DNA of 30,505 bases from Bacillota bacterium (GCA_023411395.1 JAEYOV010000058.1:1-30505), one strand, 5' to 3'. Counted from the stretch's first letter, positions 16,555 through 25,600 are shown. Translations and numbers: made by a program. Notes: generated by a model from the letters alone, not told the origin.

Positions 16555-16757
16555 AGAAAAATTTGCCTTCTCCATCAAATCTCCAAAATGCTGCTGTAGC
16601 ATATGCTCAATCCACAGTAACCGCCGGCCCTGATCTGCCAGAAGAGGGACAAGAAACCCCTTCTTTCCGGAATCTGATCCGGGAAGGCACATTGCTTGCT
16701 CTGCTGATAAACATATAAAACAAGTATGTAATGAATGAAATTTGATTGATTTTCCTC

Positions 16758-16786
16758 TTGACAAACAGCAGACCGGCTTTTATACT
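16758..16786 (+). promoter_or_regulatory. Promoter of the copper island
   Basis: TTGACA (16758-16763), 17-nt spacer, TATACT (16781-16786): a near-perfect sigma-A promoter 56 nt upstream of the csoR start codon. The predicted start point lies inside the G-tract operator that follows. Confidence 0.8.
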
Positions 16787-16790
16787 TACA

Positions 16791-16809
16791 ATACACCCCA
16801 GGGGGGTAT
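16791..16809. promoter_or_regulatory. CsoR-type copper operator
   Basis: ATACACCCCAGGGGGGTAT has AT-rich ends around C and G tracts, the form known for CsoR-family operators. It covers the expected transcription start of the copper operon. This suggests that Cu(I)-free CsoR blocks transcription of its own gene and of copA and copZ. Confidence 0.7.
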
Positions 16810-16842
16810 AGTATTACACCACATACAGGAGGGAACAATATC

Positions 16843-17196
16843 TTGACAAACGGGGAATGGGAAGACAGCCGTCCGGAGAACAGCCCGGAAGAGAACGCGC
16901 CCAAATGCCCTCATTGCGCGCAAAGGACGACGGTACGGGAGGAGAAGCTTCGCTCCTCGCTTCAAAAACGCCTGAACTGTGTGGAAGGGCAGATACGCGG
17001 CATCAAGGGTATGGTGGAGAAGGACGCGTATTGCGACGATATTCTCAACCAGATTGCCGCGGTGCGGGCGGCGCTTACCTCCATCAGCAAGATCGTTCTG
17101 GAAAATCACATCCACGGCTGTTTGGTGGAAAAAATCCGTTCAGGTGAGGATGATGTGGTGGATGAATTGCTGACGACCATCGGCAGATTGCTTTGA
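16843..17196 (+). CDS. csoR: Copper-sensing repressor CsoR
   Basis: 117 residues. The helical core carries the Cu(I) triad Cys64, His89 and Cys93 (DAYCDD and NHIHGC), with the same 25- and 29-residue spacing as the classical CsoR Cys-His-Cys site. RLNCVEGQIRGI is a variant of the signature RLNRIEGQIRGI with Cys in place of Arg at 46. A short N-terminal extension has a CPHC pair (Cys22, Cys25). The start is TTG 16843 with AGGAGGG 9 nt upstream. It represses the copper island until Cu(I) binds. First gene of a run of same-strand genes reaching to 21489. Confidence 0.93.
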   Translation: MTNGEWEDSRPENSPEENAPKCPHCAQRTTVREEKLRSSLQKRLNCVEGQIRGIKGMVEKDAYCDDILNQIAAVRAALTSISKIVLENHIHGCLVEKIRSGEDDVVDELLTTIGRLL

Positions 17197-17252
17197 GCTA
17201 CGGTTTGCCGCCGGCAAAACAAGAAACAATCATGATGAAAGGATGAGCAACA

Positions 17253-17792
17253 ATGCCCAACACGGGCAATAAAAAAGCGGCCGCCAGGAAGCGTGATGCA
17301 TTTTTGCTGGGCGCTGCGGCGCTGGCCGTTGTGATCCTGGCCGTGGTGCTTTTGAACATGCCTGGCATACCTGCCAACCAGCCCGCCGGTTCCGCCGCCC
17401 GGACAGGCTCCGCGAAACAGGCGCAGGACGGCGATCTGGTGATTCAAATCAAGGATATCAGTGAGACGGCCGCCTTCTATCCTGCTCAGGTGGATGGCGT
17501 AAAGATGGAGGTGCTGGCGGTGAAAGCGCCGGACGGCACCATCCGCACGGCTTTTAACACCTGTCAGGTTTGTTATGACTCAGGCCGGGGATATTACGTG
17601 CAGGAAGGAAGCGTGCTGGTCTGCCAGAACTGCGGCAACCGCTTCCGCACAAGCGACGTGGAAAAGATAAAAGGCGGCTGCAACCCGGTGCCGATCCTCA
17701 CCGAGGACAAGATCGTGGAGGAAAACACCATCACCGTTCCGGCGAAATTTTTGCAAAAAGCCAAGGCACTCTTTGCTGGCTGGAAACGATAA
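17253..17792 (+). CDS. DUF2318 membrane-anchored Cys-rich protein (FtrD-like)
   Basis: 179 residues. One N-terminal membrane segment (about 16-35) places the rest outside the cytoplasm. The DUF2318 core is clear: FNTCQVCYDSGRGYYVQEG with Cys104 and Cys107, then VCQNCGNRF with Cys124 and Cys127, and GGCNP with Cys143. In proteobacterial FtrABCD iron uptake the related protein is a predicted iron-sulfur electron carrier. Here none of the iron-uptake partners is present and the gene lies between csoR and copA. A role in extracytoplasmic metal binding or redox of copper is therefore likely by context but not proven. AAAGGATGA precedes the ATG. Confidence 0.82.
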   Translation: MPNTGNKKAAARKRDAFLLGAAALAVVILAVVLLNMPGIPANQPAGSAARTGSAKQAQDGDLVIQIKDISETAAFYPAQVDGVKMEVLAVKAPDGTIRTAFNTCQVCYDSGRGYYVQEGSVLVCQNCGNRFRTSDVEKIKGGCNPVPILTEDKIVEENTITVPAKFLQKAKALFAGWKR

Positions 17793-17802
17793 AGGCATAT
17801 TC

Positions 17803-17824
17803 GCCCGGCGCCATCAGTCCGGGC
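17803..17824 (+). other. Small stem-loop upstream of copA
   Basis: GCCCGG (17803-17808) pairs with CCGGGC (17819-17824) across a 10-nt loop in the 57-nt gap before copA. There is no T-run, so full termination is unlikely. It may tune mRNA stability or copA translation. Confidence 0.35.
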
Positions 17825-17849
17825 AAGCTACGGAAAGGCTGGATCAAAT

Positions 17850-20315
17850 ATGAACAAGGAAACGATCAAAATCACCGGCATGACCTGCGCGGCCTGCGCC
17901 CAGCGGGTGGAAAAGGCGGTAGGCAAGCTGGGCGGCGTTGCCGGCGCGTCGGTGAACTTTGCCACCGAGAAGCTGACGGTGGAATATGACGCCGGGGTTT
18001 TGCAAGGCACGGCGATAAAGGACGCCATCATCAAAACAGGCTACGGCGTGGCGGAGGAGGCGGCAAGCAGCCATGTGACCATTCCCATCGGCGGCATGAC
18101 CTGCGCGGCCTGCGCCCAGCGGATAGAAAAGACGCTTTCAAAGATGGAGGGCGTTGCGGGCGCATCGGTGAACCTTGCCACCGAGAAGGCCACCGTGACC
18201 TATGATCCGAATAAGGTGCGGCTTTCCGCCATCCGGCAGAACATTGAAAAGCTCGGCTACAAGGCTCTGACCGCCCAACGGAATACGGTGGATGAAGACA
18301 AACTGCGCAAGGAAAAAGAGATCCGCATGATGTGGGTCAAGTTCATCGTGTCGGCGGTGTTCGGCATTCCGCTTTTGTACATCGCCATGGCGCCCATGCT
18401 TACCTGGGTATATCTTCCCGTACCAAAGTTTCTTGATCCCATGAATTTCCCGCTGGTATACGCGCTGACGGAAATTTTACTGACCATTCCCATTGTCATC
18501 GCCGGCAACCGGTTCTACCGGGTGGGCTTCAAGGCGCTCATCAAACGCAGCCCCAACATGGATTCCCTCATCGCCATCGGCACCACCGCCGCCATCCTGT
18601 ACAGCCTGTATTCCACGTACCAAATTGCCATTGGCCATTTTATGTCTGTGGATAAGCTGTATTTTGAAACGGCCGGCGTGATTATCACGCTGATCATGCT
18701 GGGCAAAACGCTGGAGGCCGTATCCAAGGGCAGGACTTCGGAAGCGATCAAAAAGCTGATGGGCCTGGCCCCGAAGACCGCCATCGTGATTCATGACGGC
18801 CAGGAGGTGGAAACGCCCATCGACGAAGTGGAAATCGGCGATATCATCCTGGTAAAGCCCGGCGAAAAAATCCCCGTGGACGGCATTGTGCTGGAGGGAG
18901 CCACCTCCGTGGATGAATCGATGCTCACCGGCGAGAGTATGCCCATTGACAAGAAGGCGGGCGACAAGGTATTCGCCGCCACCATCAATAACAATGGCGT
19001 GATCCGCTTTGAGGCGAAAAAGGTGGGCGCCGATACGGCTCTTGCCCAGATCATCAGGCTGGTGGAGGATGCCCAGGGCTCCAAGGCGCCTATCGCCAAG
19101 ATGGCCGATATCGTTTCCGGCTACTTTGTGCCCGTGGTATGCCTGATCGCGGTGCTGGTTTTCGGCGCATGGCTGATAGGCGGCGAATCGCTGGCGTTTG
19201 CGCTGACTGTATTTGTTTCCGTGCTGGTCATCGCCTGCCCCTGCGCGCTGGGCCTGGCCACGCCTACCGCCATCATGGTCGGCACGGGCAAGGGCGCGGA
19301 ATACGGTATTTTGATCAAGGGCGGCGAGGCGCTGGAAACCACCCACAGAATAAACACCATCGTCTTTGACAAAACGGGAACCATCACCGAGGGCAAGCCG
19401 GAGGTGACGGACATCCTCCCCACCGGCGGGGTGTCCAGGGAACGGCTTTTGCAGGTGGCAGCCTCCGCCGAGAAAGGGTCGGAGCATCCCCTGGGCGCGG
19501 CCATCGTACGCGGCGCGGAAAAGGAAAAGCTGGCGTTTCTTGCAAGCGAGAGCTTTACCGCCATCCCCGGCCACGGCATTGAGGTCTCCATCGGCGGCAC
19601 AAAGACGCTGATCGGCAACAGGAAGCTGATGGATGACAGGAATATTTCCCTGCAGGAGATGGCGGAAGAATCCGACCGGCTGGCGGGCGAGGGCAAAACG
19701 CCCATGTACATCGCCATGGACGATAAGATCGCCGGCATCATCGCCGTAGCCGACGTGGTAAAGGAAAGCAGCGCCAAAGCCATTGCAAGGCTTGCCGGAA
19801 TGGGCATTGAGGTGGCCATGATCACCGGCGACAACGTAAGGACCGCGGAAGCCATCGCAAAGCAGGTTGGCATTACCAGGGTATTGGCCGAGGTGCTGCC
19901 CCAGGACAAGTCCAGCGAAGTGAAAAAGCTGCAGTCTGAAGGCAGGAAGGTGGCTATGGTGGGCGACGGCATCAATGACGCTCCCGCGCTGACCCAGGCC
20001 GACGTGGGCATCGCCATCGGCTCCGGCACTGACGTGGCCATGGAGTCCGCCGACATCGTGCTGATGCGGAGCGACTTGAGCGATGTTCCCACCGCCATTC
20101 AGCTGAGCAAGAGCACCATCCGCAACATCAAGCAAAACCTGTTCTGGGCCTTTGCCTACAACACGGCCGGTATCCCCATTGCCGCAGGCCTTTTGCACCT
20201 GTTCGGCGGGCCGCTTTTGAACCCCGTTATCGCGGCGGCGGCCATGGCGCTAAGCTCCGTTTCCGTACTTGCCAACGCGCTCAGGCTCAAAAGGTTCAGG
20301 CCTTATCATTCATAA
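17850..20315 (+). CDS. copA: Cu(I)-exporting P1B-1 ATPase CopA
   Basis: 821 residues, a normal length. Two N-terminal metal-binding domains carry GMTCAAC (Cys13/Cys16 and Cys85/Cys88). Eight membrane segments are expected. The transport motif CPC is at 463-465, the phosphorylated Asp is Asp507 in DKTGTIT, the nucleotide-binding SEHPLG motif is present, and the hinge GDGIND is at 705-710. The late membrane motifs YN (FAYNTAG) and MALSS are those of Cu(I)/Ag(I) pumps. It exports Cu(I) using ATP, with copper delivered by CopZ. ATG 17850 follows GAAAGG. Nothing is missing from the catalytic set. Confidence 0.96.
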   Translation: MNKETIKITGMTCAACAQRVEKAVGKLGGVAGASVNFATEKLTVEYDAGVLQGTAIKDAIIKTGYGVAEEAASSHVTIPIGGMTCAACAQRIEKTLSKMEGVAGASVNLATEKATVTYDPNKVRLSAIRQNIEKLGYKALTAQRNTVDEDKLRKEKEIRMMWVKFIVSAVFGIPLLYIAMAPMLTWVYLPVPKFLDPMNFPLVYALTEILLTIPIVIAGNRFYRVGFKALIKRSPNMDSLIAIGTTAAILYSLYSTYQIAIGHFMSVDKLYFETAGVIITLIMLGKTLEAVSKGRTSEAIKKLMGLAPKTAIVIHDGQEVETPIDEVEIGDIILVKPGEKIPVDGIVLEGATSVDESMLTGESMPIDKKAGDKVFAATINNNGVIRFEAKKVGADTALAQIIRLVEDAQGSKAPIAKMADIVSGYFVPVVCLIAVLVFGAWLIGGESLAFALTVFVSVLVIACPCALGLATPTAIMVGTGKGAEYGILIKGGEALETTHRINTIVFDKTGTITEGKPEVTDILPTGGVSRERLLQVAASAEKGSEHPLGAAIVRGAEKEKLAFLASESFTAIPGHGIEVSIGGTKTLIGNRKLMDDRNISLQEMAEESDRLAGEGKTPMYIAMDDKIAGIIAVADVVKESSAKAIARLAGMGIEVAMITGDNVRTAEAIAKQVGITRVLAEVLPQDKSSEVKKLQSEGRKVAMVGDGINDAPALTQADVGIAIGSGTDVAMESADIVLMRSDLSDVPTAIQLSKSTIRNIKQNLFWAFAYNTAGIPIAAGLLHLFGGPLLNPVIAAAAMALSSVSVLANALRLKRFRPYHS

Positions 20316-20346
20316 GCACATAATAAGTAAAGGACGGTAATCAGAT

Positions 20347-21017
20347 ATGGTCAAGAAGCTTGCATTGGCGGCTTTCATTCTGGCGGGACTTTTCGTACTG
20401 GCTTCCTGTACATCACTGGATGTGGTGGGGACGGAATCGGTAAACTCCTTTGACAAGGTGGTGGCGGCGGCCGGTGACCTGGTAGTGTCAGACGACGCAA
20501 ACGGCGGCTATACGCTGCGCGCGCCGGACGGAGCCGCGCGCTTCATCTGGAGCAGGGATTTTGCAAAAACCTCCGGCCTGGATGTCGCCTTGGAACTTGA
20601 CGCCCAGCCCTTTATCGGCGCGGGGCTGGACACCGCCAAACTGCCTGATAGCATCCAATTGAAAGATGGCCTGCTTCTTATGGGGGCGGACCTGGGCAGC
20701 AAATCCCCTTCGGGAAGCGTGACGCCCGCATCCGCCTACAGGCAGGTGGTGGATCAAAGCCGTTCAAGCGTCAAGTACCACGCGGCGCTGGACCATTACG
20801 GCGTGGAGCTGGGGGGCGGCAACATGTTTGAGTGGGCCAAGGACACCGCTACCAATGACAAGGACATCGTGTTCGTTTTGAACCCGCAGCCCTTATCGAC
20901 GCGGGCGTTGGCCCAAACGCCGTGGAAGACTGGGTATTTGCCAAGGTGCCCACCATGGATGAAAATAACAAGCCCATCGAAGTGGACAAACTTTTAAAGC
21001 CCTTCGATCTTACGTAA
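20347..21017 (+). pseudogene. Lipoprotein of unknown function between copA and copZ, reading frame broken near 20894
   Basis: The signal sequence MVKKLALAAFILAGLFVLASC ends in the lipobox LASC (Cys21), so it is a predicted lipoprotein. The frame is convincing to about 20892 (...NPQP). After that the annotated frame gives an unlikely basic, Trp-rich tail and stops at 20997. One frame over, the sequence reads IDAGVGPNAVEDWVFAK... to ...KPFDLT and stops at 21017, right before the copZ ribosome site. Adding one T in CCCTTATC restores ...PQPF-IDAGVG, which mirrors the internal QPFIGAGLD near residue 87. So one base was lost in a T-run, by mutation or by sequencing error. No family recognised. Position suggests extracytoplasmic copper handling; there is no Cys or Met-rich metal motif beyond the lipid Cys. 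Confidence 0.75.
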
Positions 21018-21030
21018 AGGAGGAATCTGG

Positions 21031-21237
21031 ATGCAAACGGTTCTTTTGAAAGTGGAAGGCATGTCCTGTTCCCATTGTGAGCGGGCGGTCAAAAATGCCG
21101 TGGGAGCGCTGGATGGCGTGAAAAGTGTCGCGGTAAGCCTGAAGGACAAGACCGTGACCGTGGAACATGACCCTGAGAAGGCGCCTCTTGATCAAATCAG
21201 GCAGGAGATTCAGGACCAGGGATACGAGGTGAAATAA
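21031..21237 (+). CDS. copZ: Copper chaperone CopZ
   Basis: 68 residues, a single heavy-metal-associated domain with GMSCSHC (Cys13, Cys16) and the usual ferredoxin-like pattern ending QDQGYEVK. It binds Cu(I) in the cytoplasm and hands it to CopA. An ideal AAGGAGG lies upstream of ATG 21031 and overlaps the stop of the restored lipoprotein frame. A stem-loop follows 10 nt after the stop codon. Confidence 0.94.
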   Translation: MQTVLLKVEGMSCSHCERAVKNAVGALDGVKSVAVSLKDKTVTVEHDPEKAPLDQIRQEIQDQGYEVK

Positions 21238-21246
21238 GAGTGGATG

Positions 21247-21279
21247 GCCTGAGTCCCCTGTATACCAGAGGGCTCAGGC
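21247..21279 (+). terminator. Likely terminator or attenuator after copZ
   Basis: A 10-bp stem with one wobble (arms 21247-21256 and 21270-21279) is followed by ATTTCC, a poor T-run. It could end most copper-operon transcripts and let some pass to the small gene at 21337. Confidence 0.5.
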
Positions 21280-21336
21280 ATTTCCAAAAGGTCGGGAAGT
21301 ATGCCGGCCGCAGGAAGCTGTCAGGGAGTTGATACC

Positions 21337-21489
21337 ATGAAGATATGGCAGCGCATCAAGAGAGCATTTCAAGGCTACCTGGCGAGGCTGGAGAAGGAAA
21401 ACAAGGAGTTGTTCGGCGGGAGAACTCCGGATTGCTGCAGCCTGAATAAAAAGGGCAACTATACGGATCAAAAACAGCGGCATCAGTGA
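21337..21489 (+). CDS. Tiny double-Cys (LDCC-like) putative metal-binding protein
   Basis: 50 residues. A basic amphipathic N-terminal helix with heptad-like spacing (MKIWQRIKRAFQGYLARLEKE) leads to NKELFGGRTPDCCSLNKK with adjacent Cys33-Cys34. This resembles small Clostridia proteins described as LDCC-motif putative metal-binding proteins, here with Pro-Asp in place of Leu-Asp; the match is from memory. AGGGAG lies 8 nt upstream of ATG 21337; an in-frame ATG at 21301 lacks a good site. It sits after copZ, so it may be part of the copper response. Function unknown. Confidence 0.6.
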   Translation: MKIWQRIKRAFQGYLARLEKENKELFGGRTPDCCSLNKKGNYTDQKQRHQ

Positions 21490-21559
21490 AAATGGAATAT
21501 GCCAAACCATGCCGCGCAGCCGTGTTCCAAAGGCAATACTTGAAGGCCGGCAGATTCCG

Positions 21560-22444
21560 CTATCCCTTCTTGATCTTCCGGTATTCATTGGGCGGCATCT
21601 GCATGACCTTGTGAAATGCGCGGGAAAAATAGTAAGGATCGTGAAACCCGACCCTTGCGGAAATTTCATGGATGGGCAGATTGGTGATGTCCAGGTATTG
21701 GCAGGCTTTTTGGATCTTCAGGCGGTTGAAATAACCGATGACCGAAAAGCCTGTCTTTTCTTTGAACAAATGGCTGAAATACGTTGCCGAAAGGTTTGAC
21801 GCGCCAGCCAGCTCCTGCAAGGTGAAATTGCCCCCGATGTGCTTGTTCATGATGGCGATGGCCGTTTCCACGGCGCCGGTCTTCCGCTCCAGCGGGGCGC
21901 TTGCATGGCCGCTGAAAAAAAGATACCCCAGCAGGCTGCAAAGCACCTGGGAAAGGTAAACCATGCTGTCAAACGTATAGCCGCTGTCCAGCCCGTCCAT
22001 CATTTCCTCAAACAAAAGGCGGATACGGGCCGCTTTCTCCGGCGTGACGGGCGCGAACAGAAGGGTATCCGTATTTTTGCCCCAGAAATGCGGCGCGTTC
22101 ATGCCGTCAAAATGCACCCAGCAGATGCTCCACGGGTCGGCCCCGTCACTGCCGTACGCATGGGGAACATTTTGGGGGATGAGGAACCATTCGTTTTTCT
22201 GGATGATTCTGTGCTTGTTCCCCGCCTGCACAAAGCCCTTGCCGCCGGCGCAGAAAATCAGAATGTGCTGCCCGCAGCCCATTGCTCTTTCCCGGTAGTG
22301 ATATTGTGCATGGGGGAAGTATCCGACATCTGTCGGGAAGGCAGGGCTGACAAGGGGATGCCTGGCGGCCTGCGCCAGAAAATCCCTCGGAAGCACGGTG
22401 ATTCTTTCTCCCTGAAAACCTTCGGCTTTTTTTATTCCACTCAT
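21560..22444 (-). CDS. AraC-family transcriptional regulator of the galactoside locus
   Basis: 294 residues. The N-terminal sensor has the AraC cupin pattern (HILIFCAGGKGFVQ...NEWFLIPQNVPHAYGS...WSICWVHFDG). The C-terminal helix-turn-helix pair is FTLQELAGASNLSATYFSHLFKEKTG and PIHEISARVGFHDPYYFSRAFHKVM, ending PPNEYRK. It is divergent from the DUF5107-TPR gene and most likely controls it and perhaps the following glycosidase genes; the inducer is probably a galactoside, by context only. No ribosome site is seen before ATG 22444, and the proposed -10 lies only six bases away, so the transcript may be leaderless. Confidence 0.88.
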   Translation of the reverse strand: MSGIKKAEGFQGERITVLPRDFLAQAARHPLVSPAFPTDVGYFPHAQYHYRERAMGCGQHILIFCAGGKGFVQAGNKHRIIQKNEWFLIPQNVPHAYGSDGADPWSICWVHFDGMNAPHFWGKNTDTLLFAPVTPEKAARIRLLFEEMMDGLDSGYTFDSMVYLSQVLCSLLGYLFFSGHASAPLERKTGAVETAIAIMNKHIGGNFTLQELAGASNLSATYFSHLFKEKTGFSVIGYFNRLKIQKACQYLDITNLPIHEISARVGFHDPYYFSRAFHKVMQMPPNEYRKIKKG

Positions 22445-22450
22445 GAAAAA

Positions 22451-22479
22451 AGGATACTACGCTCACGGAAAAAAATCAA
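22451..22479 (-). promoter_or_regulatory. Possible promoter of the second AraC gene, leaderless transcript
   Basis: On the minus strand TTGATT (22479-22474), 17-nt spacer, TATCCT (22456-22451). The start point would fall at or beside the ATG at 22444, in keeping with the lack of a ribosome site there. Each box matches consensus at four of six positions. Confidence 0.4.
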
Positions 22480-22605
22480 CGAAAAAAGCAAGATCGTCCA
22501 TCTTATCCGCTCCTTCCTCCATTTCCATCCTTCCCCGCCGGTGATAGGATAAAGAAAACGCGGGGCTTTGCCGATTTGTACGGCGGAAAGGGAGGGGCAT
22601 ACGGT

Positions 22606-25600
22606 ATGAAGAAAAAGGAAGGCGTGCTGTTGTGGGAGGAGGACATTCTGATTCCCACCTACGGCGTGGGCGAGCCCGACAAAAACCCCATGTTTCTGGA
22701 AAAGCGGGTGTACCAGGGCAGCTCGGGCAGGGTATACCCGCTGCCCGTTATTGACAGAATTGAAGACGAAAGGGCCGACAGGAAATGGCGCGCCGTTTAT
22801 TTGGAAAACGAATATTTGCAGGTTTTGATCATGCCGGAGCTCGGCGGGCGCATCCAGCGGGCGCTGGACAAAACAAACCAATATGATTTTGTCTATTATA
22901 ACAAGGTGATAAAGCCGGCGCTGGTGGGTCTTGCGGGGCCGTGGATATCGGGGGGCATTGAGTTCAACTGGCCCCAGCACCACCGCCCCACCACCTTCCA
23001 GCCTGTGGATTATACGCTGGCCTCCAATGAGGACGGGAGCAAAACCGTATGGCTCAGCGAAATTGACCGCATGTATGGCACAAAGAGCACCGTAGGCATC
23101 ACCCTCTATCCCGGCAAAGCCTACATTGAAATATCGGCCAACCTCTACAACCCCACAAGCCTGCCGCAAACCTTTCTCTGGTGGGCGAACCCCGCCTATG
23201 CCGTCAACAACGATACCTTTTCCGTTTTCCCGCCCGACGTGCACGCCGTGTTTGACCACGGCAAGCGGGATGTTTCCAAATTCCCCATTGCGGAAGGCAC
23301 CTATTACAAGGTGGATTATTCCGCCGGGGTCGATATCGCAAGGTACAAAAACATTCCCGTTCCCACCTCCTACATGGCCTACCGCTCGGAGTTTGATTTT
23401 GTGGGCGGGTATGATGAAGGGAGAAAAGCAGGGCTTTTGCATGTTGCGGATCATCACATTTCGCCGGGCAAAAAGCAGTGGACATGGGGCTGCGGCGATT
23501 TCGGCAAGGCCTGGGACCGCAACCTGACGGATGGGGACGGGCCCTATATTGAGCTGATGACGGGCGTGTATACCGATAACCAGCCCGATTTTTCGTGGCT
23601 TGCCCCCTATGAGCAAAAAAGCTTCAGGCAGTACTTCATGCCCTACAAAACCCTGGGTTCTGTGAAAAATGCCAGCAAGGATGTATTGCTCACCCTGAAA
23701 AGGGACGGTGAAAACGTTTATGCCGCCGTGTACGCCACCTCCGTCCTGAAGAACGCCGTCATTGAGCTAAAAGGAAAAGGCTGCGTCTATTATGAGGCTG
23801 TTGAGACAATATCGCCCCGGAAGGTGTTTGAAAAGACCGTTGCTTTGCGTGAGGGCGACGAGGAAGCCGATCTGACCATCACCGTAAAGGCGGCCGGCGG
23901 GGGGACGCTCCTTTGCTATACTCCCGCGCCCGAGAAGGAAGAACCCCTGCCCGAGGCGGCAAAGCCCATTGGGGCTCCCGAAAAGCTGGAAAGCACCGAA
24001 GCGCTCTTTCTGGCCGGCATGCACCTGGAGCAATACCGCCATGCCACGTACCGGCCGGAGGATTATTATTTGGAGGGGCTGAAAAGGGACCCCGGCGATA
24101 TGCGCATAAACAACGCCTACGGCCTGCTGCTTTTTCGGCAGGGGCAGTTTGAAAAGAGCGAGCGGTATTTCCGGCGGGCCGTTGAAACCGCCGTCCGGCA
24201 CAATCCGAATCCATACGATGGGGAGCCGTATTACAACCTGGCGCTTTCCCTTTTGATGCAGGGAAAGACCGGCGGGGCATATGATGCGTTTTTCAAAGCC
24301 TGCTGGAGCGAATCCACCAAAAGCCGGGGATACTTTGCCCTGGCGCAGATCGACATGGCAAGGGGCGGCTTTGAGCTTGCCCTGGAGCATGCCGGGGCTG
24401 CATTATCCATTAACGGCCGCAACGCAAAGGCGCAGAACCTGAAGGCGATGGCTTTGCGCAAGCTTAGAAAATACAAAAATGCGAAACAGCAGGCGCTTGA
24501 CACGCTGCGCATGGACTGCCTGGATCTGGGCGCCCTCAACGAGCTTTATCTGATTGCCAGGGAAGAGGGCAATCCGGAAGAAACGGAAAGGCGGCTGGCA
24601 CGGCTTGATCCCCTTCTCAAAAGCGGCCACAACGCCCTGGCGCTTTCCCGGCAGTACGCGGATGCCGGGCAGTTTCAGGACGCCATCGGACTCCTCACGC
24701 AACATCTGGCTTTATGCGAAGGCGGCGAAAGCGTTTCCCCCCTGGTCTTCTATTATTTGGGCTGGTATCATGAAAAATGCAGCCGGGCGGACGCGGCGCT
24801 TTCCTTTTACAAAAAGGGGGCCGCCGCCTGTTCCGATTACTGCTTTCCCAACAACCTTGCGGACATCCTTGTTTTGCGGGCCGCCCAAAGGGCCAATCCC
24901 GGCGACGCAAAGGCCTTTTATTACCTGGGCAACCTCTTTTACGACCGCGGGCAGTACGGGGAAGCAATTGCCTGCTTTGATTTTTCGCAAAGGCTGGACG
25001 GCCGCTTCGCCACGGTCCACCGCAACCTGGCCCTGGCCTATTACAACAAGCTGCAAGAGCCTGAACTTGCCAGGCATCATATGGAAATGGCCTTTGCCCT
25101 GAATCAAAAAGACGCCCGGGTGTTTTATGAATTGGACCAACTGTACAAGAAGCTTGGCGAGCCGGTCAAGGAAAGGCTTGCGCGGCTCACGCAATACCGA
25201 TCTGTTGTGGATGCGCGGGACGACTTGTCCGTGGAGTACGTCACCCTCCTGAATATGTACGGGCAGTACGCGGCGGCGCAGGCGGTTCTTGAATCCCGCC
25301 GCTTCCACCCCTGGGAAGGCGGGGAGGGCAAAATCACCAGGCAGTATGTGTATACCCATACAGAGCTGGCAAAAATGTGTCTGGTCCGGGGGGATTATGG
25401 CCAGGCTGCCGAAATGCTGCACAAGGCCCTTGACTATCCTCACAACCTTGGCGAGGGAAAGCTATACGGCGCGCAGGAAAACGACGTATACTACTATCTG
25501 GGCTGCGCTTATGAGGGACTTGGGGAAACCGGGAAAGCGGCCGAGTGCTTTATGAAAGCCTCCCATGGTTTGCATGAGCCGGCCAGCGCCGTATTTTACA

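Noticed and set aside
16656..16687. Imperfect hairpin (CCTTC...GAAGG with inner CCGG/CCGG) between araC and csoR
   Set aside because: The stem is bulged and there is no T-run; it is not convincing as a terminator.
15472..16764. N-terminal extension of the LplB-like permease by more than 400 residues
   Set aside because: The extension is antisense to the AraC regulator and lies upstream of the promoter region; the family length is about 300 residues.
18477..20198. Minus-strand open frame of 573 codons opposite copA
   Set aside because: All CopA motifs are on the plus strand; the antisense product is rich in His, Gly and Asp repeats typical of shadow frames.
22503..22552. TTATCC and GGATAA as a divergent operator before the DUF5107 gene
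   Set aside because: Six-base arms 38 bp apart are expected by chance in an intergenic region of this size.
22441..23616. Minus-strand open frame of 391 codons overlapping the DUF5107 gene and the AraC start
   Set aside because: It would cover the divergent promoter region and has no recognisable protein features.
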